A stretch of DNA of 64,000 nt from an uncultured Bacteroidales bacterium (GCA_902779165.1 CACZAN010000019.1:1-64000); one strand, 5' to 3'. Positions 24,767 through 33,304 are shown, numbered from the stretch's first letter. Program-made: numbers and translations. Notes: generated by a model not told the origin, from the letters alone.

Positions 24767-26245
24767 TTGAACACAAAAGACGAACTCCTGTTACGCATCC
24801 GTGAGGGTGGCAAGCTCTCCACCGCCGACCAGCTGAAGCTGACGGCGCTGCTGAGTATTCCCGCCATCCTGGCGCAGATATCGTCCATCCTCATGTTCTA
24901 CATCGACGATGCCATGGTGGGTTCGCTGGGGGCTCACGCCTCAGCCAGTATTGGCATTGTGGCCACGTCGATGTGGCTCTTCTGGAGCATCATCTCGTGC
25001 GCCGCCACCGGTTTCTCCGTTCAGGTGGCTCATCGCGTGGGAGCCAACGACATCTCCGGAGCGCGCTCCGTCTTCCGCCAGAGCCTGTTGGCCTCTTTGG
25101 CGCTTGCCGCTGTGACCATGACCGTCGGAGCCCTCATCTCCTTCCCTCTGCCACATTGGTTGGGCGGCAGCGACGACATCTGCGCCGACGCCTCCCTCTA
25201 CTTCCTCATCTTCACCCTCGGTGCCCCGCTGTCTATGATCAATATGCTCGCGGCGTCCATGCTGCGCTGCGCCGGCAACATCAAGGTACCGTCGCTGGCC
25301 AATATGGTGATGTGCTTCCTCGATGTCTTCTTCAACTTCCTGCTGATCTTCCCAACGCGCACCATCCATCTCCCAATTTCCATTCTCAACTCTCCATTTT
25401 CAATTTTCAATTTTCAATTTTCCGACTTTGAACTCACCCTCCCCGGCGCAGGCCTTGGCGTTGCCGGAGCCGCCGTCGGCACCCTGGCTGCCGAGGCCAT
25501 CGTCGCCCTCTACCTGCTCTGGTTTGCCGTAGTCCGCTGTCCCGAGCTCCGTCTGGTGGGTCACTCCGGTTCCTTCGTTCCCGAGAAACCGGTGCTGCGC
25601 GAGGCCGGCAACATCGCAGGCCCCATCTTCCTGCAGCGAGTGCTGATGAATGTCGCCCAGATCACCATCACCATCATCGTCGCTCCCCTCGGAGCCGTAG
25701 CCATTGCCGCCAATGCCTTGGGCATCACGGCCGAGAGCCTGTGTTATATGCCCGGATATGGCATCGGCGAGGCGGCCACCACACTTGTCGGACAGAGCTT
25801 CGGTGCCGGACGTCGCCGTCTGACCGAGCGCTTTGCGTGGATGACCACCCTGCTGGGCATCGGCGTCATGACGCTGATGGGTGCCGTGATGTATATGGCG
25901 GCTCCACTGATGATGGCCTCCCTGACCCCCGACGAAGCCGTGCGCCAGCTCGGCACCGAGTGTCTGCGCATCGAGGCATGGGCTGAACCCGGCTTCGCCG
26001 CCAGCATCGTCGCCATGAGTGTCTTCGTTGGAGCCGGCGACACCCGCCGCCCTTCCTTCATGAACCTCTTCTCCATGTGGGCTGTCCGCGTCACCCTCGC
26101 CGCCCTCCTGGCACCGCGCTACGGTCTCCACGGTGTGTGGTTCGGCATGGCCGTCGAACTCACCTTCCGCGGCATCATCTTCCTCCTGCGCCTGAAGTTC
26201 GGTCGATGGCTGAAGAAAATCAAGGTCAAAGCCACACAACAATAA
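24767..26245 (+). CDS. MATE family efflux transporter
   Basis: Cation-antiporting multidrug exporter of the MATE family (492 aa, about twelve membrane segments). Landmarks include ALLSIPAILAQISSILMFYIDDAMVG (in pieces: PAILAQISSILMFYIDDAMV) and, in the second half, ITAESLCYMPGYGIGEAATT and LVGQSFGAGRR. The chosen start is TTG (MNTKDELL). Between the sixth-segment region and the following GLGVAGAAVGTLAAE there is an unusual stretch of about 25 residues, IHLPISILNSPFSIFNFQFS, that is encoded by TCAATTT tandem repeats of the type otherwise found between genes. The frame stays open through it. Confidence 0.9.
   Translation: MNTKDELLLRIREGGKLSTADQLKLTALLSIPAILAQISSILMFYIDDAMVGSLGAHASASIGIVATSMWLFWSIISCAATGFSVQVAHRVGANDISGARSVFRQSLLASLALAAVTMTVGALISFPLPHWLGGSDDICADASLYFLIFTLGAPLSMINMLAASMLRCAGNIKVPSLANMVMCFLDVFFNFLLIFPTRTIHLPISILNSPFSIFNFQFSDFELTLPGAGLGVAGAAVGTLAAEAIVALYLLWFAVVRCPELRLVGHSGSFVPEKPVLREAGNIAGPIFLQRVLMNVAQITITIIVAPLGAVAIAANALGITAESLCYMPGYGIGEAATTLVGQSFGAGRRRLTERFAWMTTLLGIGVMTLMGAVMYMAAPLMMASLTPDEAVRQLGTECLRIEAWAEPGFAASIVAMSVFVGAGDTRRPSFMNLFSMWAVRVTLAALLAPRYGLHGVWFGMAVELTFRGIIFLLRLKFGRWLKKIKVKATQQ
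25376..25424 (+). repeat. TCAATTT tandem repeat inside the MATE gene
   Basis: Consecutive TTCAATTT units at about 25395-25424, preceded by degenerate TCTCAACTCTCC units. It is read in frame as NSPFSIFNFQF and sits in what should be a short loop between two membrane segments of the exporter. Confidence 0.85.
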
Positions 26246-26270
26246 AACGCTCATCAAAACAAGTACAACA

Positions 26271-27122
26271 ATGAAACTCATCAAAGACCAATCCTTCGGA
26301 GGCGAACGTCCCCTTTTCGCCATCCACGATACCCGCCTCGAGAACATCACCATCACCGAGGGCGAGAGCGGCATCAAGTGCTGCCAGCGCCTCGAAGCCG
26401 ACCGCTGCCGCTTCATCGGCAAATACCCTTGGTGGCATGTCGACGGCTCGCTCATCACCAACTGCTATTTCGAGGTCGGCTCGCGTTCCGCCATCTGGTA
26501 CAGCAACGATATGATCATGCGCGACTGCATCATCGATGCCCCCAAGTTCTTCCGCGAGATGCGCGGCCTGACCTTGGAGAACGTGCAGATGAACGATGCC
26601 GACGAGACCTTCTGGCGCGTTCGCGACCTCGTCATCCGCAACGTTCGCCTCCACGAAGGCACCTACCCCTTCATGTTCTGCGAGAACATCGATGTCGACG
26701 GCCTCGAGAGCGACTCGAAATACGTCTTTCAGTACGTCCGCAATGCCGTCATCCGCAATGCCCATATCGTCACCAAAGATGCCTTCTGGGAAACCGAGAA
26801 CGTCACCATCTACGACTCCCACCTCGACGGCGAGTACCTCGGCTGGCACAGCAAGAACCTGCGCCTCGTCCGCTGCCATATCGCAGGCGAACAGCCCCTC
26901 TGCTACATCGACGGCCTCACCCTCGAGGACTGCACCTTCGACCCCGCCTGCGACCGCGCCTTCGAGGACTCCAGCAACATCCAGGCCACCATCAGCGGTG
27001 CCATCACCGAAATCAAGAACCCCATCAGCGGTCACATCCTCGCCGACAGCGTCGGACACATCACCATCGACCAGCACATCAAACAACCCGCCAACTGCAA
27101 GATTGAAACCTTGAAACGTTGA
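26271..27122 (+). CDS. DUF3737 family protein (beta-helix)
   Basis: Soluble protein of 283 residues in the DUF3737 family; biochemical role unknown. The sequence consists of repeating short rungs such as LENITITEGESGIKC, LITNCYFEVGSRSAIW, MIMRDCIIDAPKFF and LTLENVQMNDADETFW, the pattern of a right-handed parallel beta-helix. Neither a signal peptide nor recognisable catalytic residues can be picked out. It begins 25 bases after the MATE gene. Its last codons (CKIETLKR) are made of GAAACnTTGAAACGTTGA repeats that continue downstream as AAGTTGAAAATTGA. Confidence 0.83.
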   Translation: MKLIKDQSFGGERPLFAIHDTRLENITITEGESGIKCCQRLEADRCRFIGKYPWWHVDGSLITNCYFEVGSRSAIWYSNDMIMRDCIIDAPKFFREMRGLTLENVQMNDADETFWRVRDLVIRNVRLHEGTYPFMFCENIDVDGLESDSKYVFQYVRNAVIRNAHIVTKDAFWETENVTIYDSHLDGEYLGWHSKNLRLVRCHIAGEQPLCYIDGLTLEDCTFDPACDRAFEDSSNIQATISGAITEIKNPISGHILADSVGHITIDQHIKQPANCKIETLKR

Positions 27123-27146
27123 AACGTTGAAAAGTTGAAAATTGAC

Positions 27147-27451
27147 TCAAATTTCACAAGTATGCTCGCTCGAACTTTGTTCGCTTCGACTCTTCGAAGA
27201 ACCAGCTGTAATACAAAGCCCCAGCGGGGCGTGACAAGGGTTCTTGAAGTGTCAAGCGTCCCTTTGGGCCGAGCGGCCAGCCGTTTTAACGGCTGGTATA
27301 TAGCGGCCCCAAAAAAGCGTGCCTTTAGGTACGCGACATCAAATCCCTGTCGCGTACCTACGGCACGCTATCCATTAACATCCTCATTACCAGCCATTGA
27401 AATGGCTGGCTACCATTGTCAGATGCCTACGGCATCACTTGCAAAACTTGA
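27147..27451. mobile_element. MITE-like element, copy 4 (long composite form)
   Basis: At 305 bp this is the longest copy. It combines the internal block of copy 1 (GGTTCTTGAAGTGTCAAG, CCAGCCG/CGGCTGG, the TAGGTACGCGACA long stem) with the 3' block of copy 3 (CATTAACATCCTCATTACC and AGCCATTGAAATGGCTGGCT). The termini are TCAAaTTTcaCAAGT and ACTTGCAAAACTTGA. GTTGAAAAT occurs close to both ends but not directly adjacent, so it is not a clean target duplication. Confidence 0.75.
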
Positions 27452-27481
27452 ATAAAATGTTGAAAATCGAGAAATACAACC

Positions 27482-28732
27482 ATGGATTTTGACAAATTGA
27501 CCACCCGCCTCGGCACCAACTGCGTCAAATGGGATGAGATGCCCGCCGACGATATCCTCCCCCTGTGGGTCGCCGACATGGACTTCCAGACAGCACCCTG
27601 CATTGCCGACGCCATCCAGCGCCGCGCCGCCCACCCCATCTACGGCTACGGCCTCGTGCCCGACGGCTTCTACGACGCCATTCGTTGGTGGAACCGCACC
27701 CGTCACCACTGGGACTTCCCCCGCGAGTGGATCCAATACACCAGCGGTGTCGTCCCCGCCGTCAGCGCCATCCTCCAGGGTCTCTGCCGCGAGGGCGAAG
27801 CCGTATTGACCTTCACCCCCGCCTACAACTGTTTCTTCAGCAGCATCCGCAACGCCCACTGCCCCCTCGTGGACTTCCCCCTGACATGGGACCCCGAGGC
27901 CGAGACCAGCACCATCGACTTCCAAGCCTTTGAGGAAGCCATCCGTGCCCGCGGCGTCCGCCTCTTCCTCCTCTGCAATCCCCACAACCCCACCGGCCGG
28001 GTATGGACCTCCCAGGAGCTGCGCAAGATGGCAGAGATCTGCAAGCGCGCCGATGTCATCGTCCTCTCCGACGAGATCCACTGCGAGTTCGTCGACCCCC
28101 AGCTCGGTCGTCCCTACGTCCCCTTCGCCACCATTGCCGAGGAAGTAGGCTGCCGTTGGGTCGTGGCCAATGCCCCCAACAAAGCCTTCAACATCGCAGG
28201 CCTCCAGACCGCCTACATCGTCTGCCCCGACTCCTCCATGCGCCGCCGCATCGACCGCGCCATCAACGACAACGAGACCTGCGACATCAACATCTTCGCC
28301 CCCGTGGCCCTGCAGGCCGCCTACACCCCCGAAGGCGCAGCGTGGCTCGACCAACTCGTCGCCTATATCTACGACAACTACCGCACCTTCCGCCAGCAGC
28401 TCAAGGCAGCCCTCCCCCACCTCCCCCTCGCCCGCCTCGAAGGCACCTACCTTGCCTGGCTCGACGTGCGCTCCCTGCTGCACCCCACCCCTCATCCCTC
28501 AACCCTTAACCCTCAGCCCTCAACCCTTAACCAGAATTCCCCCTCATCCCTCTCCACCTCCAAGGCCCTCGCCACCTACCTCACCACCCAGCACCGCGTG
28601 TGGTTGAATCCCGGTGAGATGTACGGTCGCCCCGGCTTCCTCCGCATCAACATCGCCACCCAGCGCTCCCGCCTCAACGAGGCCACCCGCCGCATCATCG
28701 CCGGACTCAAAGCCTGCAGCGCGCATATATAA
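27482..28732 (+). CDS. patB: PatB/MalY-type PLP C-S lyase (cystathionine beta-lyase family)
   Basis: Fold-type I PLP enzyme of 416 residues. It is most like MalY/PatB proteins, which cleave the C-S bond of cystathionine or cysteine conjugates to thiol, pyruvate and ammonia. Landmarks are LPLWVADMDFQTAPCI, IYGYGLVPDGFYDAI, TSGVVPAVSAIL, CNPHNPTGRVW, SDEIHCEFV, the PLP lysine in ANAPNKAFNIAGLQ and LNPGEMYG. Between LAWLDVRSL and ALATYLTTQHRVWLNPG lies an insertion of about 25 residues rich in Pro, Ser, Thr and Asn (PHPSTLNPQPSTLNQNSPSS) encoded by a tandem repeat; family members usually have a short helix here. Expect a cytoplasmic enzyme if the loop is tolerated. Confidence 0.88.
   Translation: MDFDKLTTRLGTNCVKWDEMPADDILPLWVADMDFQTAPCIADAIQRRAAHPIYGYGLVPDGFYDAIRWWNRTRHHWDFPREWIQYTSGVVPAVSAILQGLCREGEAVLTFTPAYNCFFSSIRNAHCPLVDFPLTWDPEAETSTIDFQAFEEAIRARGVRLFLLCNPHNPTGRVWTSQELRKMAEICKRADVIVLSDEIHCEFVDPQLGRPYVPFATIAEEVGCRWVVANAPNKAFNIAGLQTAYIVCPDSSMRRRIDRAINDNETCDINIFAPVALQAAYTPEGAAWLDQLVAYIYDNYRTFRQQLKAALPHLPLARLEGTYLAWLDVRSLLHPTPHPSTLNPQPSTLNQNSPSSLSTSKALATYLTTQHRVWLNPGEMYGRPGFLRINIATQRSRLNEATRRIIAGLKACSAHI
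28497..28533 (+). repeat. CCCTCAACCCTTAACC tandem repeat inside patB
   Basis: Two units of about 19-21 bases, CCCTCAACCCTTAACCCTCAG then CCCTCAACCCTTAACCAG (first unit shown here as CCCTCAACCCTTAACC plus CTCAG). They are read in frame as PSTLNPQPSTLN. The unit is similar in style to the short repeats found between genes. Confidence 0.85.
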
Positions 28733-29528
28733 AATTGCTGTTCTTTTCCATCGCCTCGCAGTCAGGATATGACAGCGGGGAGGTTTTGTGTAGCGTTAAT
28801 TCTTTATACGCCCGTAATAAAACGATGAAAAAATCAACTGAATCTACTGCAAAGGCCTGTAGCTTATTGTATAACAACAAGTTACATTGCAGTAGATTTT
28901 TCAAAACCTATGCTATTTGCAGTAGATTTATCTGTCCGTAAACATCATTTTTTATACTTATGATGAATTTTTGTGGTGTTGAAGAGGAAGTGGGGAAGTT
29001 GAGTTCCAGAAAATTCCAAGGGTGGAATTGTGGAGTTCCAGTAGTGGAACTCGCGAGTTCCAGCGGTGGAATTCGTCAGTTCCAGCAGTGGAACTCGACA
29101 ATATGCTCTAATCTGCGAGCGATGAGCAATATGCGTTGAAATGGTAGATTTGTGACATCTTTCAACTCGATTCGGCAAACAAATCTACTGCATGCAGCAC
29201 TTTTTTCTGAAAATGTACTGCAACATATATGTCTGTTTTACAGGATATTGATAATCCTTGCTGTGGATTCAGTTCATTTTTTTAATTATTAATTACGCAA
29301 GGTATTACCATGCAAATAAAGGAGATTATTCAAAAAAACTGACTATATGTCGCGGGCAACGTTTCTATATCTGAGATGATCCGACACGTCGTTGGATGAA
29401 TTGTCAGGAAAGGGGCACGGGGGAGGTGGAAGTGACAAGATTGTGGGTGTAAAGTAAGGCTGGCAGGGGCAGAAAGGAGTTTTTTTGCTGTTATTTGGGC
29501 TAAAGAAAGTACTTTCTATTGTTTTTTT
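28733..29528. other. Gene-free stretch before the polyene cluster, with two repeat systems
   Basis: No credible gene. The 11-mer AATCTACTGCA occurs four times in mixed orientation: plus at about 28841 and 29182, minus (TGCAGTAGATT) at about 28888 and 28917. A run of three hairpins with 22-base period lies at 29033-29095. Codon-like structure is absent and the base composition is uneven. The region could hold a regulatory leader or an old insertion scar. Confidence 0.6.
29033..29095. repeat. Three tandem GAGTTCCA hairpins
   Basis: Units GAGTTCCA-gtag-TGGAACTC, GAGTTCCA-gcgg-TGGAATTC and AGTTCCA-gcag-TGGAACT, spaced by 2-3 bases. Loops vary while stems are kept. A decayed fourth unit lies just upstream (about 29001-29030). 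Confidence 0.85.
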
Positions 29529-29559
29529 TTTGCCAGCTCAAATAAAGTCGCTATCTTTG
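29529..29559 (+). promoter_or_regulatory. Promoter of the polyene cluster
   Basis: TTTG (29529-29532), 19 bases, TATCTTTG (29552-29559): an exact match to the Bacteroidetes consensus. It implies a leader of about 65-70 bases before fabG at 29635. No other comparably good promoter was noticed within the following 19 kb, in keeping with one long operon. Confidence 0.8.
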
Positions 29560-29634
29560 CATTTGTTTCGAGCCTTGAGCATACTTTTTTGCTCAGTTTT
29601 GTGGCATACTATTTAGAATAAAGGAGAAAGTAGA

Positions 29635-30366
29635 ATGAAATACGCTCTTGTCACAGGAGGTTCCCGTGGTATTGGCCGTGCGATCTGCATAGAACTTGCT
29701 CGTTCGGGGTTCCCTGTTATTATCAATTACAAGACTAATCAAGAGGCCGCGGAAGAGACTTTGTCTGCGGTAGAGTCTTTGGGTGTCTGCGGAGAGTTGC
29801 TTCGCTTTGATGTAAGGAATAAGGACGAGGTTGAGTCGGCGCTGGATGGTTGGGAATCGTCTCATCCAGATGATTATGTGTCGGTTTTGGTCAATAATGC
29901 TGGTATCCGGCGGGACAATGTGCTGTTTATGATGTCTGACGAAGAATGGTCCGAAGTGTTGTCCACGTCTCTCGACAGTTTTTTCTATATCACTCGCCGT
30001 ATTCTAAAGCACATGATGCCACGGAAGCGTGGCGGTCACATTATCAATATCGCCTCGCTCTCGGGTGTAAAAGGCATGCAGGGGCAGACGAACTACAGTG
30101 CAGCGAAAGCCGGCTTGATAGGTGCCACGAAGGCCCTGGCGCTGGAAGTAGCTCCGCGTGGTGTGACGGTGAATGCTGTGGCTCCGGGTTTCATAGCTAC
30201 GGATATGACGAAGGACCTGCCCGTTGATGAATTGAAGGGGCTTATTCCGTTGGGGCGTTTCGGCACTGCTGAGGAGGTTGCCTCGCTGGTGTCTTTCCTT
30301 GCATCAGAGAAAGCGAACTATATTACTGGCGAAGTCATCAACATCAATGGCGGACTGTATACGTGA
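29635..30366 (+). CDS. fabG: 3-ketoacyl-ACP reductase (FabG/ApeQ-like)
   Basis: NADPH-dependent reduction of the beta-keto group during chain extension. The 243-residue SDR protein has the cofactor motif TGGSRGIGRA (residues about 8-17), NNAG, the catalytic Ser in NIASLSG, Tyr and Lys in YSAAK, and the C-terminal ITGEVININGGLYT. Length and motifs are those of FabG. Its place at the head of a PKS-like operon, rather than next to fabD/acpP, suggests it is the dedicated ketoreductase of the polyene pathway (ApeQ role in aryl-polyene clusters). A GGTTGAAA repeat fills the gap to the next gene. Confidence 0.92.
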   Translation: MKYALVTGGSRGIGRAICIELARSGFPVIINYKTNQEAAEETLSAVESLGVCGELLRFDVRNKDEVESALDGWESSHPDDYVSVLVNNAGIRRDNVLFMMSDEEWSEVLSTSLDSFFYITRRILKHMMPRKRGGHIINIASLSGVKGMQGQTNYSAAKAGLIGATKALALEVAPRGVTVNAVAPGFIATDMTKDLPVDELKGLIPLGRFGTAEEVASLVSFLASEKANYITGEVININGGLYT

Positions 30367-30416
30367 AAATTAAAAAAAAATTATGATCAAAGGTTGAAAG
30401 GTTGAAATGATGAAAT

Positions 30417-31655
30417 ATGAATAGGCGAGTTGTTATCACGGGTATGGGCATCTGGTCGTGCCTCGGTACGGATTTGGAAACGGTGAAGCGGTCGTTGTAT
30501 GAAGGCAAATCGGGTATCGGTCTTGATTGCGACCGTCTGACGTATGGTTACCGTTCGGGGCTGACTGGTATTGTGGAGTCACCTGTCATCACGAAGCAGA
30601 TGCTGGACCGCCACACTCGTGCGGGCCTGTCTGAAGAGGCCCAATACGCTTATATGGCGAGTCGTCAAGCTCTGGCTCAGGCGTGCATGGATGATGGCTA
30701 TTTACTTGAGAACGAGGTAGGCTGTATTTTCGGCAATGACTCTTCGGCGAAGCCGGTGATAGAGGCGTCGAAGATCATGGACGAGAAGCATGATTCCGCG
30801 ATGCTGGGCTATGGTCTTATATTTCAGTCGATGAACTCTACGGTGACGATGAATCTAAGCACAATATTCCACCTTCGCGGTGTGAATTTCACTCTGAGTG
30901 CAGCCTGTTCGAGTGGTAGTCATAGCATAGGTTTAGGTTATCTGTTGATTAAACAAGGCTTGCAGGATGTTATTTTATGCGGTGGTGCCCAAGAAACGAA
31001 TTATTATTCTATGGCTACCTTTGATGCATTAGGCGCTTTCTCTGTCAGGATGGATGCGCCGATGATGGCGAGCCGTCCGTTTGACCGTGACCGCGACGGT
31101 CTTGTTCCCAGCGGTGGTGCGGCAGCTGTTGTGCTGGAGGACTACGACCACGCCGTTGCTCGTGGTGCCACCATTCTTGCAGAGGTCGTCGGCTATGGTT
31201 TTTCGGGCAATGGATGTGGCATCTCGCAGCCTTCAGACGTGGGAAGTATGATAGCCATGCAGCGTGCGCTGAATGATGCAGGGTTGTCCTGTAATGATAT
31301 TGATTACATCAATGCTCACGCCACTTCTACGCGCCAGGGTGATATGTACGAAGCTATAGCGCTCGACCGTCTCTTCGAGGGTGGGCGTGCGTGGATCAGT
31401 TCGACCAAGAGCATGACGGGTCATGAATGTTGGATGGCAGGAGCGAGCGAAATCGTTTATAGCATCCTTATGATGCAGAACGACTTCGTAGCTCCGAATA
31501 TCAATTTTGAGAATCCGGATGAGTATTCTGCCAAGCTCAAGATTGCCACCAGCCGAATTGACACGCATGTGAATACTGTATTGAGTAATTCATTCGGATT
31601 TGGTGGCACGAACAGTGCTCTGGTGATTAGGAAGGTTGAAAGGTTGAAAAGTTGA
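30417..31655 (+). CDS. Beta-ketoacyl-ACP synthase 1 (KAS I/II type)
   Basis: Condensing enzyme of 412 residues, single-domain FabB/FabF type. The full triad is visible: Cys164 (SAACSSGSHS), His301 (NAHATSTRQGD) and His336 (SMTGHE), with the C-terminal SNSFGFGGTNSALV. It is likely to start or extend the polyene chain on one of the cluster ACPs, comparable to the stand-alone ketosynthases of aryl-polyene loci. The C-terminal residues VERLKS come from GGTTGAAAAG repeats that lead into the next intergenic gap. The ACP gene follows after 31 bases. Confidence 0.9.
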   Translation: MNRRVVITGMGIWSCLGTDLETVKRSLYEGKSGIGLDCDRLTYGYRSGLTGIVESPVITKQMLDRHTRAGLSEEAQYAYMASRQALAQACMDDGYLLENEVGCIFGNDSSAKPVIEASKIMDEKHDSAMLGYGLIFQSMNSTVTMNLSTIFHLRGVNFTLSAACSSGSHSIGLGYLLIKQGLQDVILCGGAQETNYYSMATFDALGAFSVRMDAPMMASRPFDRDRDGLVPSGGAAAVVLEDYDHAVARGATILAEVVGYGFSGNGCGISQPSDVGSMIAMQRALNDAGLSCNDIDYINAHATSTRQGDMYEAIALDRLFEGGRAWISSTKSMTGHECWMAGASEIVYSILMMQNDFVAPNINFENPDEYSAKLKIATSRIDTHVNTVLSNSFGFGGTNSALVIRKVERLKS

Positions 31656-31686
31656 TAATTGAAATATTGACAATAAAAGTATAATT

Positions 31687-31929
31687 ATGAATCGTAAAGA
31701 AATTGAAGAAAAAGTGAAGGAGTTCCTGATTGAGGAACTGGAGATTGACGAGGAAAAGATAACTGCTGATGCGAAGCTGAAGGATGAAATGGGCATCGAC
31801 AGCCTTGACTTCGTGGACATCGTCGTTATCGTGGAGCGCAACTTTGGCTTTAAGATCAAGCCGGAGGAAATGGCCGGTGTTGACACGTTTTCGAAATTCT
31901 GCGACTATATAGAATCTAAGATAGGATAA
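31687..31929 (+). CDS. Acyl carrier protein 1
   Basis: Carries intermediates as 4'-phosphopantetheine thioesters. The 80-residue acidic protein has the attachment Ser39 in MGIDSLDFVDIV and a typical four-helix ACP pattern. The stop codon is directly followed by the GTG start of the acyltransferase, so translation is coupled. Of three ACPs in the cluster, this one and the ACP at 35424 are probably the chain-extension carriers. Confidence 0.93.
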   Translation: MNRKEIEEKVKEFLIEELEIDEEKITADAKLKDEMGIDSLDFVDIVVIVERNFGFKIKPEEMAGVDTFSKFCDYIESKIG

Positions 31930-32811
31930 GTGAAAGAAGGCAAAGCGTGGGCAGGTACGACGTATGGTAGTGGATGGATGCATCGTCATCTTATCCAATT
32001 GCTGCGTTGGGTTGATGTACGCATACTCTATGTCTTCGCCTATCTTTTTGTGGTTCCTGTCTGCCTGATTCTGAACGAAAGCCGAAGAACGGCCTATCAT
32101 TATTTCCACAAACTACTGGGTGTGAACAGCCTGCGTTCCATTTGGCTAACATACATCAATCATTGTCGTTTTGCGGAAGTGGTCATCGACAAGTTCGCGA
32201 TGTATGCAGGTCGTCGGTTTCAGGTAGAAATCGAAGGTTCCGAAGCGTTCAATGCCCTGGCCGCGGGTGATGAGGGCTTCGTACTTCTGAGCTCGCATAT
32301 TGGAAACTACGAGATCGCGGGTTATTCGCTTGTATCAGAACGGAAAACCATCAACGCAGTGGTATACGCCGGCGAAAAGGCTTCGGTGATGTCCAATCGC
32401 AGCAGAATGTTCGACAAGACAAATATCCGTATGATTCTGATACGTCGAGATATGGGCCATCTCTTTGAGATAGACGCGGCGTTGGCATCTGGGGAAATTG
32501 TCAGTTTCCCTACTGATCGGATCCACGGTTCTGCTAAGGTCATAGCGCACTCCTTTCTGGGACGAACGGCCGTCTTCCCTCAAGGCCCATTCAGCGTTGC
32601 TACTATGCGAGGACTGAATGTCTTAGCAATCAATGTGATGAAAGAAGGATGGACACGGTACCGTTTGTTCGTAACGCCTTTGAATTATAATCGCACCGCG
32701 CCAAGGAAACAGCAGATAGCCCAGCTCTCAGATGCCTACGTCAAGGAACTCGAATTGCGCCTGAGGCAATATCCCACTCAATGGTATAACTTCTTTGATT
32801 TTTGGAAGTAA
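31930..32811 (+). CDS. LpxL/HtrB-type acyltransferase
   Basis: Membrane-associated acyltransferase of 293 residues. An N-terminal hydrophobic segment (VRILYVFAYLFVVPVCLIL) is followed by LLSSHIGNYEIAGY, the H-x4-E-like motif of the LpxL/HtrB lysophospholipid/lipid A acyltransferase family. A PTDRIHGSA and FPQGPFSVA segment follows. It likely transfers a finished polyene or fatty acyl chain to a lipid acceptor. The start is GTG immediately after the ACP stop; an ATG further in (32 codons less far) is unlikely because it would cut the membrane segment context. The stop overlaps the next start (TAATG). Confidence 0.82.
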   Translation: MKEGKAWAGTTYGSGWMHRHLIQLLRWVDVRILYVFAYLFVVPVCLILNESRRTAYHYFHKLLGVNSLRSIWLTYINHCRFAEVVIDKFAMYAGRRFQVEIEGSEAFNALAAGDEGFVLLSSHIGNYEIAGYSLVSERKTINAVVYAGEKASVMSNRSRMFDKTNIRMILIRRDMGHLFEIDAALASGEIVSFPTDRIHGSAKVIAHSFLGRTAVFPQGPFSVATMRGLNVLAINVMKEGWTRYRLFVTPLNYNRTAPRKQQIAQLSDAYVKELELRLRQYPTQWYNFFDFWK

Positions 32812-33293
32812 TGGAAGTACAGATTCCCAACGAAGCTTATCTGAGGTCGATAGACGTCCATACAATCCTGCCCCAGCAGGAGCCCTTTGTCATGATAGGT
32901 GTCCTGACGCACTTTGAGATGAGCACATCGACGACCGAGACAACAATCGCTGCATCGAATATCTTTGTCGACGACGGGCTGTTCTCAGCCTATGGCATGA
33001 TGGAGAACATCGCTCAGACCTGTGCCGCGCGAGTGGGGTATTATAATAAATATGTCCTGCACAAGGACGTCCAGACAGGGTTCATTGGTGCTATTCGGGA
33101 TTACAGGATTCTGTCGCTTCCCCCTGTCGGTTCTACCATTGCGACCCGGGTGGATATTCTCGAAGAGGTCTTTGGGATGACGCTGGCCCGCGCCGAAGTG
33201 ACCTATCAGCAGCATGATGAGACCGTGGTGGCTGCCACCGCCGATATCAAGCTGGCGGTAAGGGAGGAACCGCAGGAAATCCAGAAGTCTTAA
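32811..33293 (+). CDS. Hotdog dehydratase-like protein (ApeP/FabZ-like)
   Basis: A 160-residue hotdog protein comparable to the 3-hydroxyacyl-ACP dehydratases of aryl-polyene loci. It has the segment HTILPQQEPFVMIG, where FabZ proteins have LPHRYPF, and GLFSAYGMMENIAQTCA, which carries the acidic residue of the ENxAQ/EAxAQ helix. The usual catalytic His of the GHFPG loop is not present: the aligned region reads ASNIFVDDG. It may therefore be a non-catalytic or altered partner that pairs with the second dehydratase at 38819; this is an inference. A TTG nine bases upstream is also in frame, but the ATG overlapping the previous stop is preferred. Confidence 0.78.
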   Translation: MEVQIPNEAYLRSIDVHTILPQQEPFVMIGVLTHFEMSTSTTETTIAASNIFVDDGLFSAYGMMENIAQTCAARVGYYNKYVLHKDVQTGFIGAIRDYRILSLPPVGSTIATRVDILEEVFGMTLARAEVTYQQHDETVVAATADIKLAVREEPQEIQKS

Positions 33294-33304
33294 AGATTAC
33301 TATT

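Noticed and set aside
28945..29178. Minus-strand open frame across the GAGTTCCA hairpins
   Set aside because: The predicted peptide simply reflects the repeats (LLELTNSTAG, REFHYWNS) and has no other coding support.
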